Positions 26,943-36,123 of a DNA stretch of 50,733 nt are shown here, piece after piece. Made by a program: the position numbers and the translations under genes. Every line of letters begins with the position of its first letter. Positions within the stretch are counted from its first letter, which is position 1. The stretch comes from Candidatus Paracaedibacteraceae bacterium. GTDB lineage: Bacteria > Pseudomonadota > Alphaproteobacteria > Paracaedibacterales > Paracaedibacteraceae. The notes beneath the pieces are model-generated. The model did no database searches. It had not been told where the DNA came from and worked only from the letters and a program-made list of their open reading frames with translations. The stretch lies in contig JAIBEV010000172.1 in NCBI GenBank assembly GCA_019459505.1, positions 1 through 50,733 on the forward strand. The letters are read 5' to 3'.

Positions 26943-27902
26943 TTAAGCAATTTCCCAGTGTGAATAAGATTGTACCGTTGATTCAACCATTTCCCATGCC
27001 GATGGATCAGCAAATAAGGCCCGTAGCAATTGATTGTTGAGCCCATGCCCTGAATTAATACCATCAAAATGAGCCAGCAGAACGCCACCGGCTAAGGCTA
27101 AATCACCAACTGCATCCAAAACTTTGTGACGAACAAATTCATCATTGTGACGCAGACCACCTTCATTCATGACGCCGGCTTCCCCGATAACAATTGTATT
27201 TTGTAAAGAGGCGCCTTTGGCCAACCCAGCGGCTTGTAGTTTTTGAGCATCTTCGAAAAATCCGAAGGTGCGAGAGTCTGCGAGACAGTCGACAAAGTCA
27301 TCACTGTCAGGGTAATAGGATAAAAAGCTTGTTTCCGCCATCCGTCCGGCAAAGTTAAATTCCATGCTAAAGCGCCGCTCATCCGCGGGTAACAGAAAGG
27401 CTGTCCCTGTCTTATGGGAAACTTGGATAGGCTTTAAAACCCGAATAATTTTAAGAGGGACATGTTGACGCTTAATACCGACAGCTTTAATCAAGGTGGC
27501 AAAGTCTGCTGAGCTTCCATCCATAATAGGAACTTCTGGTCCACCAACCTCAATGATAGCATTTTGAATATGCATGCCAGCAAGGGCTGCCATAATGTGT
27601 TCAATGGTAGAGATACTGACGCCATGGGCATTGGTAATCTTCGTACACATGCTGGTATCTGTTACATTGCTCCAAATCGCTTCAATCCGATTGTGGTGAG
27701 CAATATCTGTACGCACAAATACATAGCCAGTGTTGATAGCAGCCGGTTTTATAGCCATATGGACGGATTCGCCTGAATGAACGCCCACACCAATACAGCG
27801 AATAGTTTTAGCCAGTGTTTGCTGACAAGGTGCTATGCGGTCGGTGGGCACAGGGGCCTTTGACCAGATAGGAGCCGTGGGTGTAAAAGCAGTTTCAAGC
27901 AT
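26943..27902 (-). CDS. lpxC: UDP-3-O-acyl-N-acetylglucosamine deacetylase LpxC
   Basis: LpxC performs the committed deacetylation step of lipid A synthesis, using a catalytic zinc. The 319-residue protein has the metal and catalytic residues: Glu101-His102 in STIEHIMAAL, His259 and Asp263 in RHKVLDAVGDLAL, and general-acid/base His286 in SGHGLNNQLLRAL. Compared with the usual start (TLKRTI.. near residue 1), it has about 28 extra N-terminal residues, so a later start cannot be excluded, but no better internal start is seen. With kdsB it shows that the organism makes lipopolysaccharide. Confidence 0.96.
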   Translation of the reverse strand: MLETAFTPTAPIWSKAPVPTDRIAPCQQTLAKTIRCIGVGVHSGESVHMAIKPAAINTGYVFVRTDIAHHNRIEAIWSNVTDTSMCTKITNAHGVSISTIEHIMAALAGMHIQNAIIEVGGPEVPIMDGSSADFATLIKAVGIKRQHVPLKIIRVLKPIQVSHKTGTAFLLPADERRFSMEFNFAGRMAETSFLSYYPDSDDFVDCLADSRTFGFFEDAQKLQAAGLAKGASLQNTIVIGEAGVMNEGGLRHNDEFVRHKVLDAVGDLALAGGVLLAHFDGINSGHGLNNQLLRALFADPSAWEMVESTVQSYSHWEIA

Positions 27903-27986
27903 AATATGTATCTCGTTTAAAGATCTTCATTTATAACCATAAGCCAGAAGGGTTTTGAAAGGGAAGAAATGGTTTATTACGAAGTG

Positions 27987-28010
27987 TTACATATATTACA
28001 TGGATTACAT
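27987..28010. repeat. Three TTACAT iterons with a 9-base period
   Basis: Perfect copies of TTACAT start at 27987, 27996 and 28005. They lie about 85 bases upstream of lpxC and 139 bases upstream of the MFS gene, in the divergent region. Regular spacing suggests a binding site for a regulator, but a chance AT-rich repeat is possible. Confidence 0.4.
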
Positions 28011-28148
28011 TTAATATAAAATTATACCCTTACTGATTAGAGGCGCCCAGACTGTCTTTAAAGCTAAAAAGTGTTTATTTCAGTTTGTTGTAGGGTAATT
28101 CTTTGGTACAGTTAGGTACGCTCCTAAACTTATAGAGTAAAACCTTTC

Positions 28149-29378
28149 ATGAGTTTCTTTTCTTTGTTCGAGACCCAGACATTGGATAAAAAACAAGCTC
28201 GCCTGAGTTTATGGGGTGTCTCTTGGATGAGCTTTTTCTGGAGCACATCTTCGTTAATGGTATTTTCATTGCTGCCCATTTTCATTACGGAAGTCTTAGG
28301 GGCTTCGCGTGCTAAATTGGGAATTATTGAAGGGGTTGCCATCTCTCTTGGCTTTTTTTCCAAAGTGTTTTCTGGGGTCATCAGTGACATTTTCCGTTTA
28401 AGGAAACCCTTGATCGCTGTGGGATCTATCATGACCATTTTGCTGAAGTTCGTTTTTGCGGCTGCTAGCAGTATTGGATGGGTTTTTGCGGCTCGTTCTA
28501 TCGACCGCCTCTCAAAAGGAATCCGTTCAGCCCCAACGGATGCTCTGATTGCCGATATTTCACAGAATTTGCACCGGGGGCAAAGCTATGGGTTGCGTCA
28601 GACTCTTTATACATCGGGCGCCGTTGTGGGGTCTCTTCTTGCCACCCTTTTAATTTACCTAAGTGACCATAACTATCGGCTTATTTTTACGCTAGCCGCT
28701 ATCCCTGCCTTTATCGCCTTCTTAATTTTGTTGTCGCTTGTGAAACAACCGCCCATCAAAGATGATATTAAAAAGGATCATGTCGGATGGCGATTCAGTG
28801 ATATCAAATATTTGCCTGCTTCGTTTTGGTCATTGCTGGGTGTAGCGTTCGTTTTAATGCTTGCCCGTTTTAGTGAAGCCTTTATCAATATCCGGGCCAA
28901 GGATGTTGGCTGGCCCATTCATTATTTGCCTCTTTTAAGTGTCGGGATGGAACTTGTCCATGCAGGCATTGCTTATCCTATTGGGCGGATGGCCAACCGT
29001 ACTAACTTAAATACCCTCTTGTTCAAAGGGATTTTAGTACTAATCGTTACCAATATTGTATTTATCACAACGCATTCGATTATTGGGGCCGGCATTGCAG
29101 CTATGTTGGCCGGTTTGCATATGGGAATGACGCAAGGCATCCTGTCAACCTTGGTTGCCGAATCAACGCCAGCAGAATTACGGGGCACGGCTTTTGCTCT
29201 TTACTATTTCTCCTCAGGGATTGCGGTATTAATTGGCAATACTTTAGCAGGGCATCTGTCTGATTTAATTGGATCAACTGGATGCTTTGTCGGAGGTTTA
29301 GTTTTTACAATCTTAGCCTCACTTTTACTATTCTTTAAGTCAGAGAGACAAAAAGAAGCTTACCATAACTGTAACTAA
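28149..29378 (+). CDS. Major facilitator superfamily transporter
   Basis: This is an inner-membrane secondary transporter; the substrate is unknown. The 409-residue protein shows about twelve hydrophobic segments. The loop between helices 2 and 3 has GVISDIFRLRKPLI, a variant of the MFS G-x-x-x-D-R/K motif. The DRLSKGIRSAPTDALIAD motif follows helix 4 and recurs in a distinct MFS group annotated only as MFS_1. A charged central loop (KQPPIKDDIKKDH) splits the halves. No close ribosome site is visible. It is divergent from lpxC and could be under shared control. Confidence 0.85.
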   Translation: MSFFSLFETQTLDKKQARLSLWGVSWMSFFWSTSSLMVFSLLPIFITEVLGASRAKLGIIEGVAISLGFFSKVFSGVISDIFRLRKPLIAVGSIMTILLKFVFAAASSIGWVFAARSIDRLSKGIRSAPTDALIADISQNLHRGQSYGLRQTLYTSGAVVGSLLATLLIYLSDHNYRLIFTLAAIPAFIAFLILLSLVKQPPIKDDIKKDHVGWRFSDIKYLPASFWSLLGVAFVLMLARFSEAFINIRAKDVGWPIHYLPLLSVGMELVHAGIAYPIGRMANRTNLNTLLFKGILVLIVTNIVFITTHSIIGAGIAAMLAGLHMGMTQGILSTLVAESTPAELRGTAFALYYFSSGIAVLIGNTLAGHLSDLIGSTGCFVGGLVFTILASLLLFFKSERQKEAYHNCN

Positions 29379-29401
29379 TTTCGCGAATGCCCGCAAGCAG
29401 C

Positions 29402-29433
29402 TATTCCCCGCCTGTGAGCGGGGAACTCTATTT
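29402..29433. terminator. Hairpin terminator between the MFS gene and ispB
   Basis: TTCCCCGC (29402-29409) pairs with GCGGGGAA (29416-29423) around a six-base loop, followed by CTCTATTTTATTT on the plus strand. It separates two convergent genes and can act for both, most clearly for the plus strand. Confidence 0.8.
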
Positions 29434-29444
29434 TATTTGTGGTT

Positions 29445-30467
29445 TTACTTATTTCTGCTTAGGCATTCAACTAACAGACCTTTCAGTAAAGGTTTGAAGG
29501 TACTCTGCTTATTAATAATGAGGTGAGTTTTCTGCATGATATCTGTCGCAAGGGATAAGCTTTTTTCAAATCCTTGGTGCTTTTCAATAAGATGCCGTAT
29601 GTGATTTAAATCTTCGTCTGTTTGATTAAGCTCTACCATAGTTCGGTTTAGGAAGTCTCGTTCTTGAGACGAGGCTGTTTGATAGGTATAAATAACGGGC
29701 AGAGTTATTTTGCCTTCTCTAAAATCGTCCCCTGGTACTTTGCCACGGCTGATGTTTATTACTTGATAGTCTAAAACATCATCGGTAATTTGAAAAATTA
29801 ATCCCAGATTATAACCATAGCGATAGAAATCTAAGGCATCTTGGTCAGTAGCGCCAGCCACCAGCGCCCCCGTTTGGCAGGCTGCTCCAAATAGCTCTGA
29901 CGTTTTTGCCCCCATAATTTGTAGGGATGATTCAATGGAAAGGTCAAAGCTATGGCTTTCCATAAGCTGACGTACTTCCCCAGCCGTAATAATTGCTGAA
30001 GTTTTTGATAAGATTTGCAAAACTCGCAGATCGCCGGTGGTTACCATCAGTTCGAAAGCTTTGGCGAAAAGAAAATCGCCGACAAGGATTGCAGCTGTAT
30101 TGCCCCAAACTGTGTGAGCACTCGGCATCCCTCGACGGAGGTCAGATTCATCAATCACATCATCATGTAACAAGGTTGCTGTGTGAATAAACTCAACCGC
30201 AGCCGCAAGCGCAATTGTTGCCGCTGAGACCCGACCATGGATATGGGAGGCTAAAATCACTAGAGCCGGCCGTAGACGCTTGCCGCCTGAATAAATAATA
30301 TGCTTGGCAATTTGTTCAATTAAAGGAATATCAGTTTTTAAGTGATCATCAATAAGGCCATCGACAAGCCGCATAGAGTCAGCCACTAATGACGATAAAT
30401 TCTCAAAGGCCGTTAAAGAATTTTCATGAACTGCTGCTAAAGCCATTGATGTTCGATGGAATCGCAT
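29445..30467 (-). CDS. ispB: Long-chain polyprenyl diphosphate synthase (IspB-like)
   Basis: The enzyme elongates farnesyl diphosphate to a C40-C50 chain for the ubiquinone side chain. The 340-residue protein has both Asp-rich motifs: DDVID at 102-106 (LLHDDVIDESDLRRG) and DDVLD near 235. The residue five places before the first motif is Ala97, a small residue typical of long-chain enzymes. GGKRLRPAL (61-69) is the substrate-binding loop. The start could be Met8 rather than Met1; neither has a strong ribosome site. It is divergent from the TrmN6-like methyltransferase, an arrangement common in alphaproteobacteria. Confidence 0.93.
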   Translation of the reverse strand: MRFHRTSMALAAVHENSLTAFENLSSLVADSMRLVDGLIDDHLKTDIPLIEQIAKHIIYSGGKRLRPALVILASHIHGRVSAATIALAAAVEFIHTATLLHDDVIDESDLRRGMPSAHTVWGNTAAILVGDFLFAKAFELMVTTGDLRVLQILSKTSAIITAGEVRQLMESHSFDLSIESSLQIMGAKTSELFGAACQTGALVAGATDQDALDFYRYGYNLGLIFQITDDVLDYQVINISRGKVPGDDFREGKITLPVIYTYQTASSQERDFLNRTMVELNQTDEDLNHIRHLIEKHQGFEKSLSLATDIMQKTHLIINKQSTFKPLLKGLLVECLSRNK

Positions 30468-30523
30468 GTAAATATTTATTAATTATAGTTGTAACGCCTC
30501 TGGCCCTGAATACAAAGCAGAAA

Positions 30524-31282
30524 ATGCAATCACATCCCGTAAAAAACCCAGAAATCACCGAAGACTACCTTCTAGGCGGTCGAATTCTTGTTCGCCAACC
30601 TGCCCATGGCTACCGTGTGGCAATTGATCCAATCTTCTTAGCAGCAAGCCTGGATGTACAAGAAAATGAAAGTGTTTTGGATGTAGGGGCAGGGGTTGGT
30701 GCAGCTTCTTTATGTCTTGCCTATCGTGTCCCCAACTGTAAAATTGTTGGTTTGGAAATTCAGCGAACCAATGTGCGCTTGGCCATGGAAAATATTGCTC
30801 TGAATAATATGCGGGGACGGGTAGAAGTTTTAGTTGGTGATCTGCTGCAGCCTCCGCCTCGTTTGGCTGGGGGAACTTTTGCCCACGTTATGGCTAATCC
30901 TCCTTATTTAGAGGATCATCGGGCTACAGGTAGTGCGACTGAGCATAAACAAATATCCCATACCGAAGGTGCGGTCAGCCTGATGCAATGGGCCAAGTTC
31001 GCCTTGTTGATGGCTCGTCCTAAAGGAACGATTACCTTTATTTATCGAGCCGATCGCTTGCATGAGATTTTATCTTATTTCCATGGCAAGTTAGGTGATA
31101 TTACAATTTTTCCGCTGTGGCCGGGCCCTGGAAAACCCGCTAAACGGGTCTTGGTGAGAGGGCGAAAATCGACGCATGGGCCAACTATTTTATCTCAAGG
31201 CCTTACATTGCATCACCCCGATGGACGCTATACCGAGGCAGCCGACAATATCTTGCGCAATGGAGCTGCCCTTCCTCTTTAA
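30524..31282 (+). CDS. TrmN6-like SAM-dependent methyltransferase (COG4123)
   Basis: This protein probably methylates adenine N6, in tRNA-Val or a related RNA. I place the start at ATG 30524 (252 aa; MQSHPVKNPEITEDYLLGG), because the longer frame upstream overlaps the ispB gene and adds an unrelated segment. The family pattern is clear: DYLLGGRILVRQPAHGYRVAIDPIFLAASL, SAM motif LDVGAGVGAASLCLA, and the N6-adenine catalytic ANPPY. The exact RNA target cannot be read from sequence. Only a weak ribosome site is visible. Confidence 0.85.
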   Translation: MQSHPVKNPEITEDYLLGGRILVRQPAHGYRVAIDPIFLAASLDVQENESVLDVGAGVGAASLCLAYRVPNCKIVGLEIQRTNVRLAMENIALNNMRGRVEVLVGDLLQPPPRLAGGTFAHVMANPPYLEDHRATGSATEHKQISHTEGAVSLMQWAKFALLMARPKGTITFIYRADRLHEILSYFHGKLGDITIFPLWPGPGKPAKRVLVRGRKSTHGPTILSQGLTLHHPDGRYTEAADNILRNGAALPL

Positions 31283-31323
31283 GAAGAGCTGAGCCGATTA
31301 AGAGGGATATTCGACTCAAAAAT

Positions 31324-31491
31324 ATGTTATTTTTTGAGCCGAATGTCGTTATCAGCGCCAAGAAATATATGACTATTGGGGATTGTTCCAAAGCGACAGC
31401 AACCCGCGACCTGACTCTCTTGGGGGAATTAGGGTGTCTTTATCAGTTAGAAGGCGGCGGGCGTAACACACGTTATGATGTATCGATATAA
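31324..31491 (+). pseudogene. C-terminal winged-helix remnant of a Fic-family protein
   Basis: A short frame encodes KKYMTIGDCSKATATRDL, then ELGCLYQLEGGGRNTRY near its stop. This is the winged-helix end of Fic proteins (SKATATRDL ... GGGRSTRY). The catalytic HPFxxGNGR domain is missing, and the frame has no ribosome site, so the gene is a remnant. Its first codons overlap an inverted repeat (31309-31322 / 31331-31344, 13 of 14 bases paired). Fic enzymes AMPylate proteins and can be toxins or effectors (known). Confidence 0.65.
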
Positions 31492-31548
31492 AGGGACCGC
31501 GACAAAATGACGTGCTGTTAAAATACCAAAAACTGATAGAGTAAAAAC

Positions 31549-31743
31549 ATGAATATGATCCTGACAATTTTACTGGTAATCGCTTTAGTGGGCGTCGTGG
31601 GTGTCCTAGGGTTTGGACTTTATACTCTCTTGCGGGGCGGAGAAATGAGTCACAAGCATTCTAACGCAGCCATGCGATGGCGGGTTTTATTACAAGGGAT
31701 TGCTCTTCTCATTTTCGCTCTTATCCTATGGCTTGGCCGTTAA
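31549..31743 (+). CDS. Twin transmembrane (HIG1-domain-like) small protein
   Basis: The 64-residue protein has two membrane helices (about 4-25 and 44-62) separated by the polar RGGEMSHKHSNAAMRWRV loop. This matches the alphaproteobacterial twin-transmembrane family related to HIG_1 domains, which in mitochondria associate with respiratory supercomplexes (known). In other alphaproteobacteria it is followed directly by the cobalamin adenosyltransferase and etfBA; here a secreted hydrolase gene intervenes. Confidence 0.85.
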   Translation: MNMILTILLVIALVGVVGVLGFGLYTLLRGGEMSHKHSNAAMRWRVLLQGIALLIFALILWLGR

Positions 31744-31847
31744 CGATCACGATGGCTTGAGGCAATCTTTTAATTTTCATGATATTTGAATCAATCCGTC
31801 TTAAATGTTAAGATTTTATAAATTTCTATAAAGTTGTAAGGATATTC

Positions 31848-32912
31848 ATGATCAGTAAATCTATCTTTTTAAGAATGATGTTTTTGGCCTTTTCTGCCTG
31901 GGGGATGGAAGGGGAAGAACCAGAAAATCCTTCTTCTCTTCTGACAAGATTAGGGGCTTCTTATATAAATTCTATAAATTCTCTGAAAAATCCCACCCAA
32001 GAGATAGCAGAAAATACAGCAGTGACATCTTTTCATTGGATGGGTAGTAAAAAGGTGGTAGAGAAAGTTGCCATTCCTTTAAATGGACAAAACCCTACTT
32101 ATAGACCGATTGGATGGGGGAATTATAGTGAAAAAATTGAAATTCATACTTTAGATGGTGTACGAGTAACGGGGAATTGGGCAGCAAGCGAGGGCCTCAG
32201 GACCGTTATAATGTTTCATGGCAATGGAATGAATGCTGATCATTATAGACCCTGGGCAAAATGGTTTAATCAACAAGGATTTAACGCTTTGGCCCTAACA
32301 ATTCAGGGTTATCCAGGTAGCGAAGGTACTTCTGAAAATTTGCCTAAGGCCTCTGCTTTGCTTGTGGAGGCAGCTTTTCGATTTGTTATCCATGAAAAGA
32401 ATATCCCCTTAGATAAAATTGCTGTATACGGATTCTCGCTGGGCGGGACTTATGCGACTTATGCGGGCCGATACTTAAGAGTACCAGTTATTTTGCAGAA
32501 TACATTCACCGCTCTTGGCGATATACCGCTGAATATTATTAGTCAGTATTTCCCCTCCATCTTAGGGCGAGCTATAGCTCGATCAAATCTTGATTATCAT
32601 TCCCCCATGCCAAAGCTTGGAAGTTTGGGAGTTTTTGCATCATGGGGGAGCGTGCCTCTTAATCCTTACAATAATATAGAAAACCTTAAAAATACTGAGC
32701 GTCCTGTGATGATTTTGTTTGGTGAACAAGATAAGTTAATGGGTGGGCAGAAAGGCGCTCAAGAATTATATAAGGCACGGTATGGCAAGGATGTAGAGAT
32801 AGACCTAAATTTATTTGTCAAGATCTCTAAAGGGGAACACTGTGATGTATTCTTGGGAAATAGTAAGGCAGAGGAGCAAGTGAAAGAGTTTCTAAAAGCT
32901 AACTTAAAATAA
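31848..32912 (+). CDS. Secreted alpha/beta hydrolase
   Basis: This is a probable exported esterase or lipase-like enzyme; the substrate is unknown. GTAAGGA precedes the ATG. The 354-residue protein has a short Sec signal (up to SAWG, residue 19) followed by MEGEE. Catalytic features: oxyanion-hole HGNG at 124-127, nucleophile Ser197 in GFSLGG (195-200), acid Asp295 in GEQDKLM and His331 in GEHCDVF, in the right order for the fold. It sits inside a conserved cluster between the twin-TM protein and the adenosyltransferase, so it is probably a later insertion. It shares the M-(E/D) boundary signature. Confidence 0.82.
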   Translation: MISKSIFLRMMFLAFSAWGMEGEEPENPSSLLTRLGASYINSINSLKNPTQEIAENTAVTSFHWMGSKKVVEKVAIPLNGQNPTYRPIGWGNYSEKIEIHTLDGVRVTGNWAASEGLRTVIMFHGNGMNADHYRPWAKWFNQQGFNALALTIQGYPGSEGTSENLPKASALLVEAAFRFVIHEKNIPLDKIAVYGFSLGGTYATYAGRYLRVPVILQNTFTALGDIPLNIISQYFPSILGRAIARSNLDYHSPMPKLGSLGVFASWGSVPLNPYNNIENLKNTERPVMILFGEQDKLMGGQKGAQELYKARYGKDVEIDLNLFVKISKGEHCDVFLGNSKAEEQVKEFLKANLK

Positions 32913-33009
32913 AAATTGGCAAAGGCGATGCGAAAAGGCAAACCTTAAAAGGAGGAGAATAAGGGGGAGTTCTTGCTGCTTTTAACTTTAAGATTTAGGA
33001 GGAAATCAA

Positions 33010-33564
33010 ATGGTTCAACTTACCCGCATTTACACCCGGGGGGGAGATAAAGGTAAAGCATCTCTGGGTGATGGAACGCGTATTTATAAATCAGATTTAA
33101 GGATGGAGGCAATTGGTAGTGTGGATGAAGCCAATGCTGCTTTGGGCCTGTCCATTTTACAAGCCGACGGTGATATTGCTGCTATCCTCTTTCGTATCCA
33201 AAATGATTTGTTCGATGTGGGGGCGGATTTATGCATGCCTGATACCACGCAACCGGGTTTGAGAATTGTTGCCTCTCAGGTGACGTGGCTAGAAAATCAA
33301 ATTGACCATTTTAATGAATTGTTAAGTCCTTTAAATTCTTTTATCCTGCCGGGTGGTACGCAATTAGCCGCTTATCTGCACTTAGCGCGAACAATTGTGC
33401 GCCGGACAGAAAGAGTTATTGTTGCCTTATCCCTGAAAAGTCAGATAAATTTAGAAGTAGTAAGATATATCAATCGATTGTCAGACCTATTGTTTGTTTT
33501 ATCGCGGTATACAAACAATAAAGGATTGCAGGATGTGTTGTGGGTTCCAGGGGCAAACCGCTAA
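33010..33564 (+). CDS. Cob(I)alamin adenosyltransferase, PduO type
   Basis: The enzyme converts cob(I)alamin to adenosylcobalamin using ATP. The 184-residue protein has the PduO-type ATP motif [18 protein letters not shown] (5-22), [11 protein letters not shown] (37-47) and the conserved C-terminal [10 protein letters not shown] and [22 protein letters not shown] lies eight bases upstream of the ATG. Length is typical. Its presence implies use of B12, from salvage, by an enzyme outside this window. No cobalamin riboswitch is seen in the 97-base leader. Confidence 0.93.
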   Translation: MVQLTRIYTRGGDKGKASLGDGTRIYKSDLRMEAIGSVDEANAALGLSILQADGDIAAILFRIQNDLFDVGADLCMPDTTQPGLRIVASQVTWLENQIDHFNELLSPLNSFILPGGTQLAAYLHLARTIVRRTERVIVALSLKSQINLEVVRYINRLSDLLFVLSRYTNNKGLQDVLWVPGANR

Positions 33565-33590
33565 GCAATCGATCAAGGAGGGGGGGAGTT

Positions 33591-34331
33591 ATGAAAGTTC
33601 TGGTCGCTGTTAAGCGCGTCGTGGATTATAATGTAAAAATTCGAGTCAAATCAGATGGGTCTGGCGTGGAGCTTAATAACGTCAAAATGTCGATCAATCC
33701 ATTTGACGAAATTGCCGTTGAAGAAGCTGTTAGACTAAAAGAAAAAGGGATAGCAACTGAAATTGTTGTGTGCTCCATCGGCGGTAAATCTTGTCAAGAA
33801 ACGTTGCGTTTTGCCTTGGCTTTAGGGGCAGATCGCGCCATTCACGTTGAAGCAGAAGAATCGCCTGAGCCCTTAGCGGTGGCTAAAATATTGAAAAAAG
33901 TTTGTGTCGATGAATCACCAACCTTAGTCATTTTAGGTAAGCAAGCCATTGATGATGATTGCAATCAGGTGGGGCAAATGTTGTCAGCCCTCTTAGATTG
34001 GCCGCAAGGAACCTTTATTTCTGAATTATCTATTGAAAGAGATAAAGCCAATGTGACGCGGGAAGTTGATGGCGGGTTAGAAAAAATTCAGCTAAGTTTG
34101 CCAGCAATTATCACCACGGATCTTCGCCTTAATGTGCCCCGTTTTGCGGCTTTACCTAATATTATGAAGGCAAAAACAAAACCATTGGCGGTCGTTGACG
34201 TAAGTTCCTTGGGAATTGATACGGAGCGGCGGTTAGAGGCTTTAAAAACCATGGAGCCTCCTGTTCGTCAAGGTGGCAAGAAAGTTGCCAGCGTGGAAGA
34301 TCTAATTGATCAAATTAAAAAGGTGATTTAA
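33591..34331 (+). CDS. etfB: Electron transfer flavoprotein beta subunit
   Basis: EtfB pairs with EtfA to pass electrons from acyl-CoA and other dehydrogenases to ubiquinone. I set the start at ATG 33591 (246 aa, [19 protein letters not shown]) with AAGGAGGGGGGAG directly upstream. The protein has the AMP-binding region and the ETF-beta signature ([41 protein letters not shown]-like tail). It is followed immediately by etfA (adjacent codons) and preceded by the adenosyltransferase, 26 bases away, an alphaproteobacterial order. Confidence 0.95.
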   Translation: MKVLVAVKRVVDYNVKIRVKSDGSGVELNNVKMSINPFDEIAVEEAVRLKEKGIATEIVVCSIGGKSCQETLRFALALGADRAIHVEAEESPEPLAVAKILKKVCVDESPTLVILGKQAIDDDCNQVGQMLSALLDWPQGTFISELSIERDKANVTREVDGGLEKIQLSLPAIITTDLRLNVPRFAALPNIMKAKTKPLAVVDVSSLGIDTERRLEALKTMEPPVRQGGKKVASVEDLIDQIKKVI

Positions 34332-35264
34332 ATGACGATTCTTATTCTTGCAGAACATGACGGCACCACTTTAAAGACAGTAACATATAATACAGTAACA
34401 GCCGCGAGTCAAATAGGGGGAGAAATTCACCTTATTGTTTTAAGTAATGGCGCTGATGTTGTTGTTAAAGAAGCGGCCACTCTGAGAGGCGTTACAAAAG
34501 TGATTCATCTCAAGGGAAAAGCTTTGGAGCATCCAATAGCAGAACCAGCTACCAAAGCCCTCATGACTCTTGTCAACTCTTATAGCCATATTGTGGCACC
34601 TGCCTCCACCTATGGTAAAAATATTTTACCCCGGGTAGCGGCTTTGCTCGATGTTATGCAAATTTCCGATGTCATTAAGATTCATTCTGCTGATACCTTT
34701 GATCGTCCTATTTATGCTGGTAACGCCCTAGTAACAGTAAAAAGCAAGGATACAATTAAAGTTATGACAGTGCGACCCACGGCTTTTGATAAGGTTGCAA
34801 CTGATGGAGTAGCTGAGATAGAGACGGTGGATTTTAGTGAAAATCAAGATCAATCAAAGTTTGTTTCTTTGGAAGCCTCGAAGTCTGATCGTCCTGAGTT
34901 AACGTCGGCGCGAATTGTTGTTTCTGGCGGACGGGCGCTGGCGAGCAAAGAAAATTTTAGGATTATTGAGGAACTAGCAGATACCCTGCAAGCTGCGGTT
35001 GGAGCCTCTCGGGCGGCTGTCGATGCGGGCTATGTACCTAATGATTATCAGGTCGGTCAAACGGGTAAGGTCGTGGCACCAGACCTTTATATTGCTGTGG
35101 GTATTTCGGGCGCCATTCAGCATTTGGCTGGAATGAAGGACAGTAAAACTATTATCGCGATCAATAAAGATGAAGATGCTCCCATCTTTCAAATTGCAGA
35201 TTATGGATTAGTCGGCGATCTGTTTGAAATCGTGCCCCAATTAACCAACGCACTTAAGAGGTAA
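34332..35264 (+). CDS. etfA: Electron transfer flavoprotein alpha subunit
   Basis: EtfA carries the FAD of the electron transfer flavoprotein. The 310-residue protein has an N-terminal domain ([22 protein letters not shown]) and a C-terminal FAD domain: [86 protein letters not shown]. All family blocks are present. The gene starts the base after the etfB stop, so translation is coupled. Confidence 0.96.
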   Translation: MTILILAEHDGTTLKTVTYNTVTAASQIGGEIHLIVLSNGADVVVKEAATLRGVTKVIHLKGKALEHPIAEPATKALMTLVNSYSHIVAPASTYGKNILPRVAALLDVMQISDVIKIHSADTFDRPIYAGNALVTVKSKDTIKVMTVRPTAFDKVATDGVAEIETVDFSENQDQSKFVSLEASKSDRPELTSARIVVSGGRALASKENFRIIEELADTLQAAVGASRAAVDAGYVPNDYQVGQTGKVVAPDLYIAVGISGAIQHLAGMKDSKTIIAINKDEDAPIFQIADYGLVGDLFEIVPQLTNALKR

Positions 35265-35271
35265 GAATGAT

Positions 35272-36123
35272 ATGATTCAACAGATTGTTGTGTTAGGCGC
35301 GGGACAGATGGGCAATGGTATTGCCCAAGTCTGTGCTCAGGCTAGATATAAAGTTACGCTGGTCGATATTTCTGAAAAACAGCGTGAAATGGCGCAAGCA
35401 ACGATTATAAAGAATCTTGATCGTTTGGTTAAAAAGGGAAAACTGAGCACCACTGCAAAAGAAGAAACTTTGGCGCGTCTATCTTTTTGTGACGCTATTC
35501 CTCACCGAGATTTTGATCTGTTGATTGAAGCTGTTACGGAAAATGTTGCTCTTAAAACGAGGTTACTGGCCGATGCATCGTATAGCCTTAAGAAAGAGGC
35601 TATTATTGCCAGCAACACTTCCTCTATTTCGTTGACTCAGTTGGCTGTAGCAACGGATCGGCCAGAGCAAGTTATTGGGATGCATTTTATGAATCCTGTA
35701 CCCATCATGCAGCTGGTAGAGGTGATTCGTTCGTTGACCACCAGTGAGGCAGCTTTTCAGGCAGTGGCAGAAGTTATTGAGAAAATTGGTAAGACAATGG
35801 TGGTCTCTCAAGATATGCCAGGTTTTATTGTCAATCGACTATTAATGCCCATGATCAATGAAGCCGTTTATGCTCTGTATGAAGGTGTGGCCACCGCAGA
35901 GGATATTGATGCAGCAATGAAGTTGGGGACGAATCAACCGATGGGGCCACTAGCTTTAGCCGACTTAATTGGGTTGGATACTTGCCTTGCGATTATGAGT
36001 GTGCTACATGAAGGATTCAGTGATAGTAAGTATCGCCCTTGTCCATTGTTACGCAACTATGTTAATGCTGGTTGGTTGGGCCGTAAATCCGGGCGTGGTT
36101 TTTATCAATATGAGGCAGCATAA
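35272..36123 (+). CDS. hbd: 3-hydroxybutyryl-CoA dehydrogenase
   Basis: The enzyme oxidises 3-hydroxyacyl-CoA with NAD(P), or makes it in reverse, in short-chain fatty acid or polyhydroxybutyrate metabolism. The 283-residue protein has the N-terminal dinucleotide motif GAGQMGNGIAQVCAQ (9-23), the catalytic-region IGMHFMNPVPIMQLVEVI, DMPGFIVNRLLMPMINEA, and the GLDTCLAIM C-terminal domain. Length matches the short single-function family. It follows etfA after seven bases and its stop overlaps the xseB start by one base. Confidence 0.95.
   Translation: MIQQIVVLGAGQMGNGIAQVCAQARYKVTLVDISEKQREMAQATIIKNLDRLVKKGKLSTTAKEETLARLSFCDAIPHRDFDLLIEAVTENVALKTRLLADASYSLKKEAIIASNTSSISLTQLAVATDRPEQVIGMHFMNPVPIMQLVEVIRSLTTSEAAFQAVAEVIEKIGKTMVVSQDMPGFIVNRLLMPMINEAVYALYEGVATAEDIDAAMKLGTNQPMGPLALADLIGLDTCLAIMSVLHEGFSDSKYRPCPLLRNYVNAGWLGRKSGRGFYQYEAA

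Noticed and set aside
32913-33009. Cobalamin riboswitch before the adenosyltransferase
   Set aside because: The 97-base leader is too short and lacks the B12-box.
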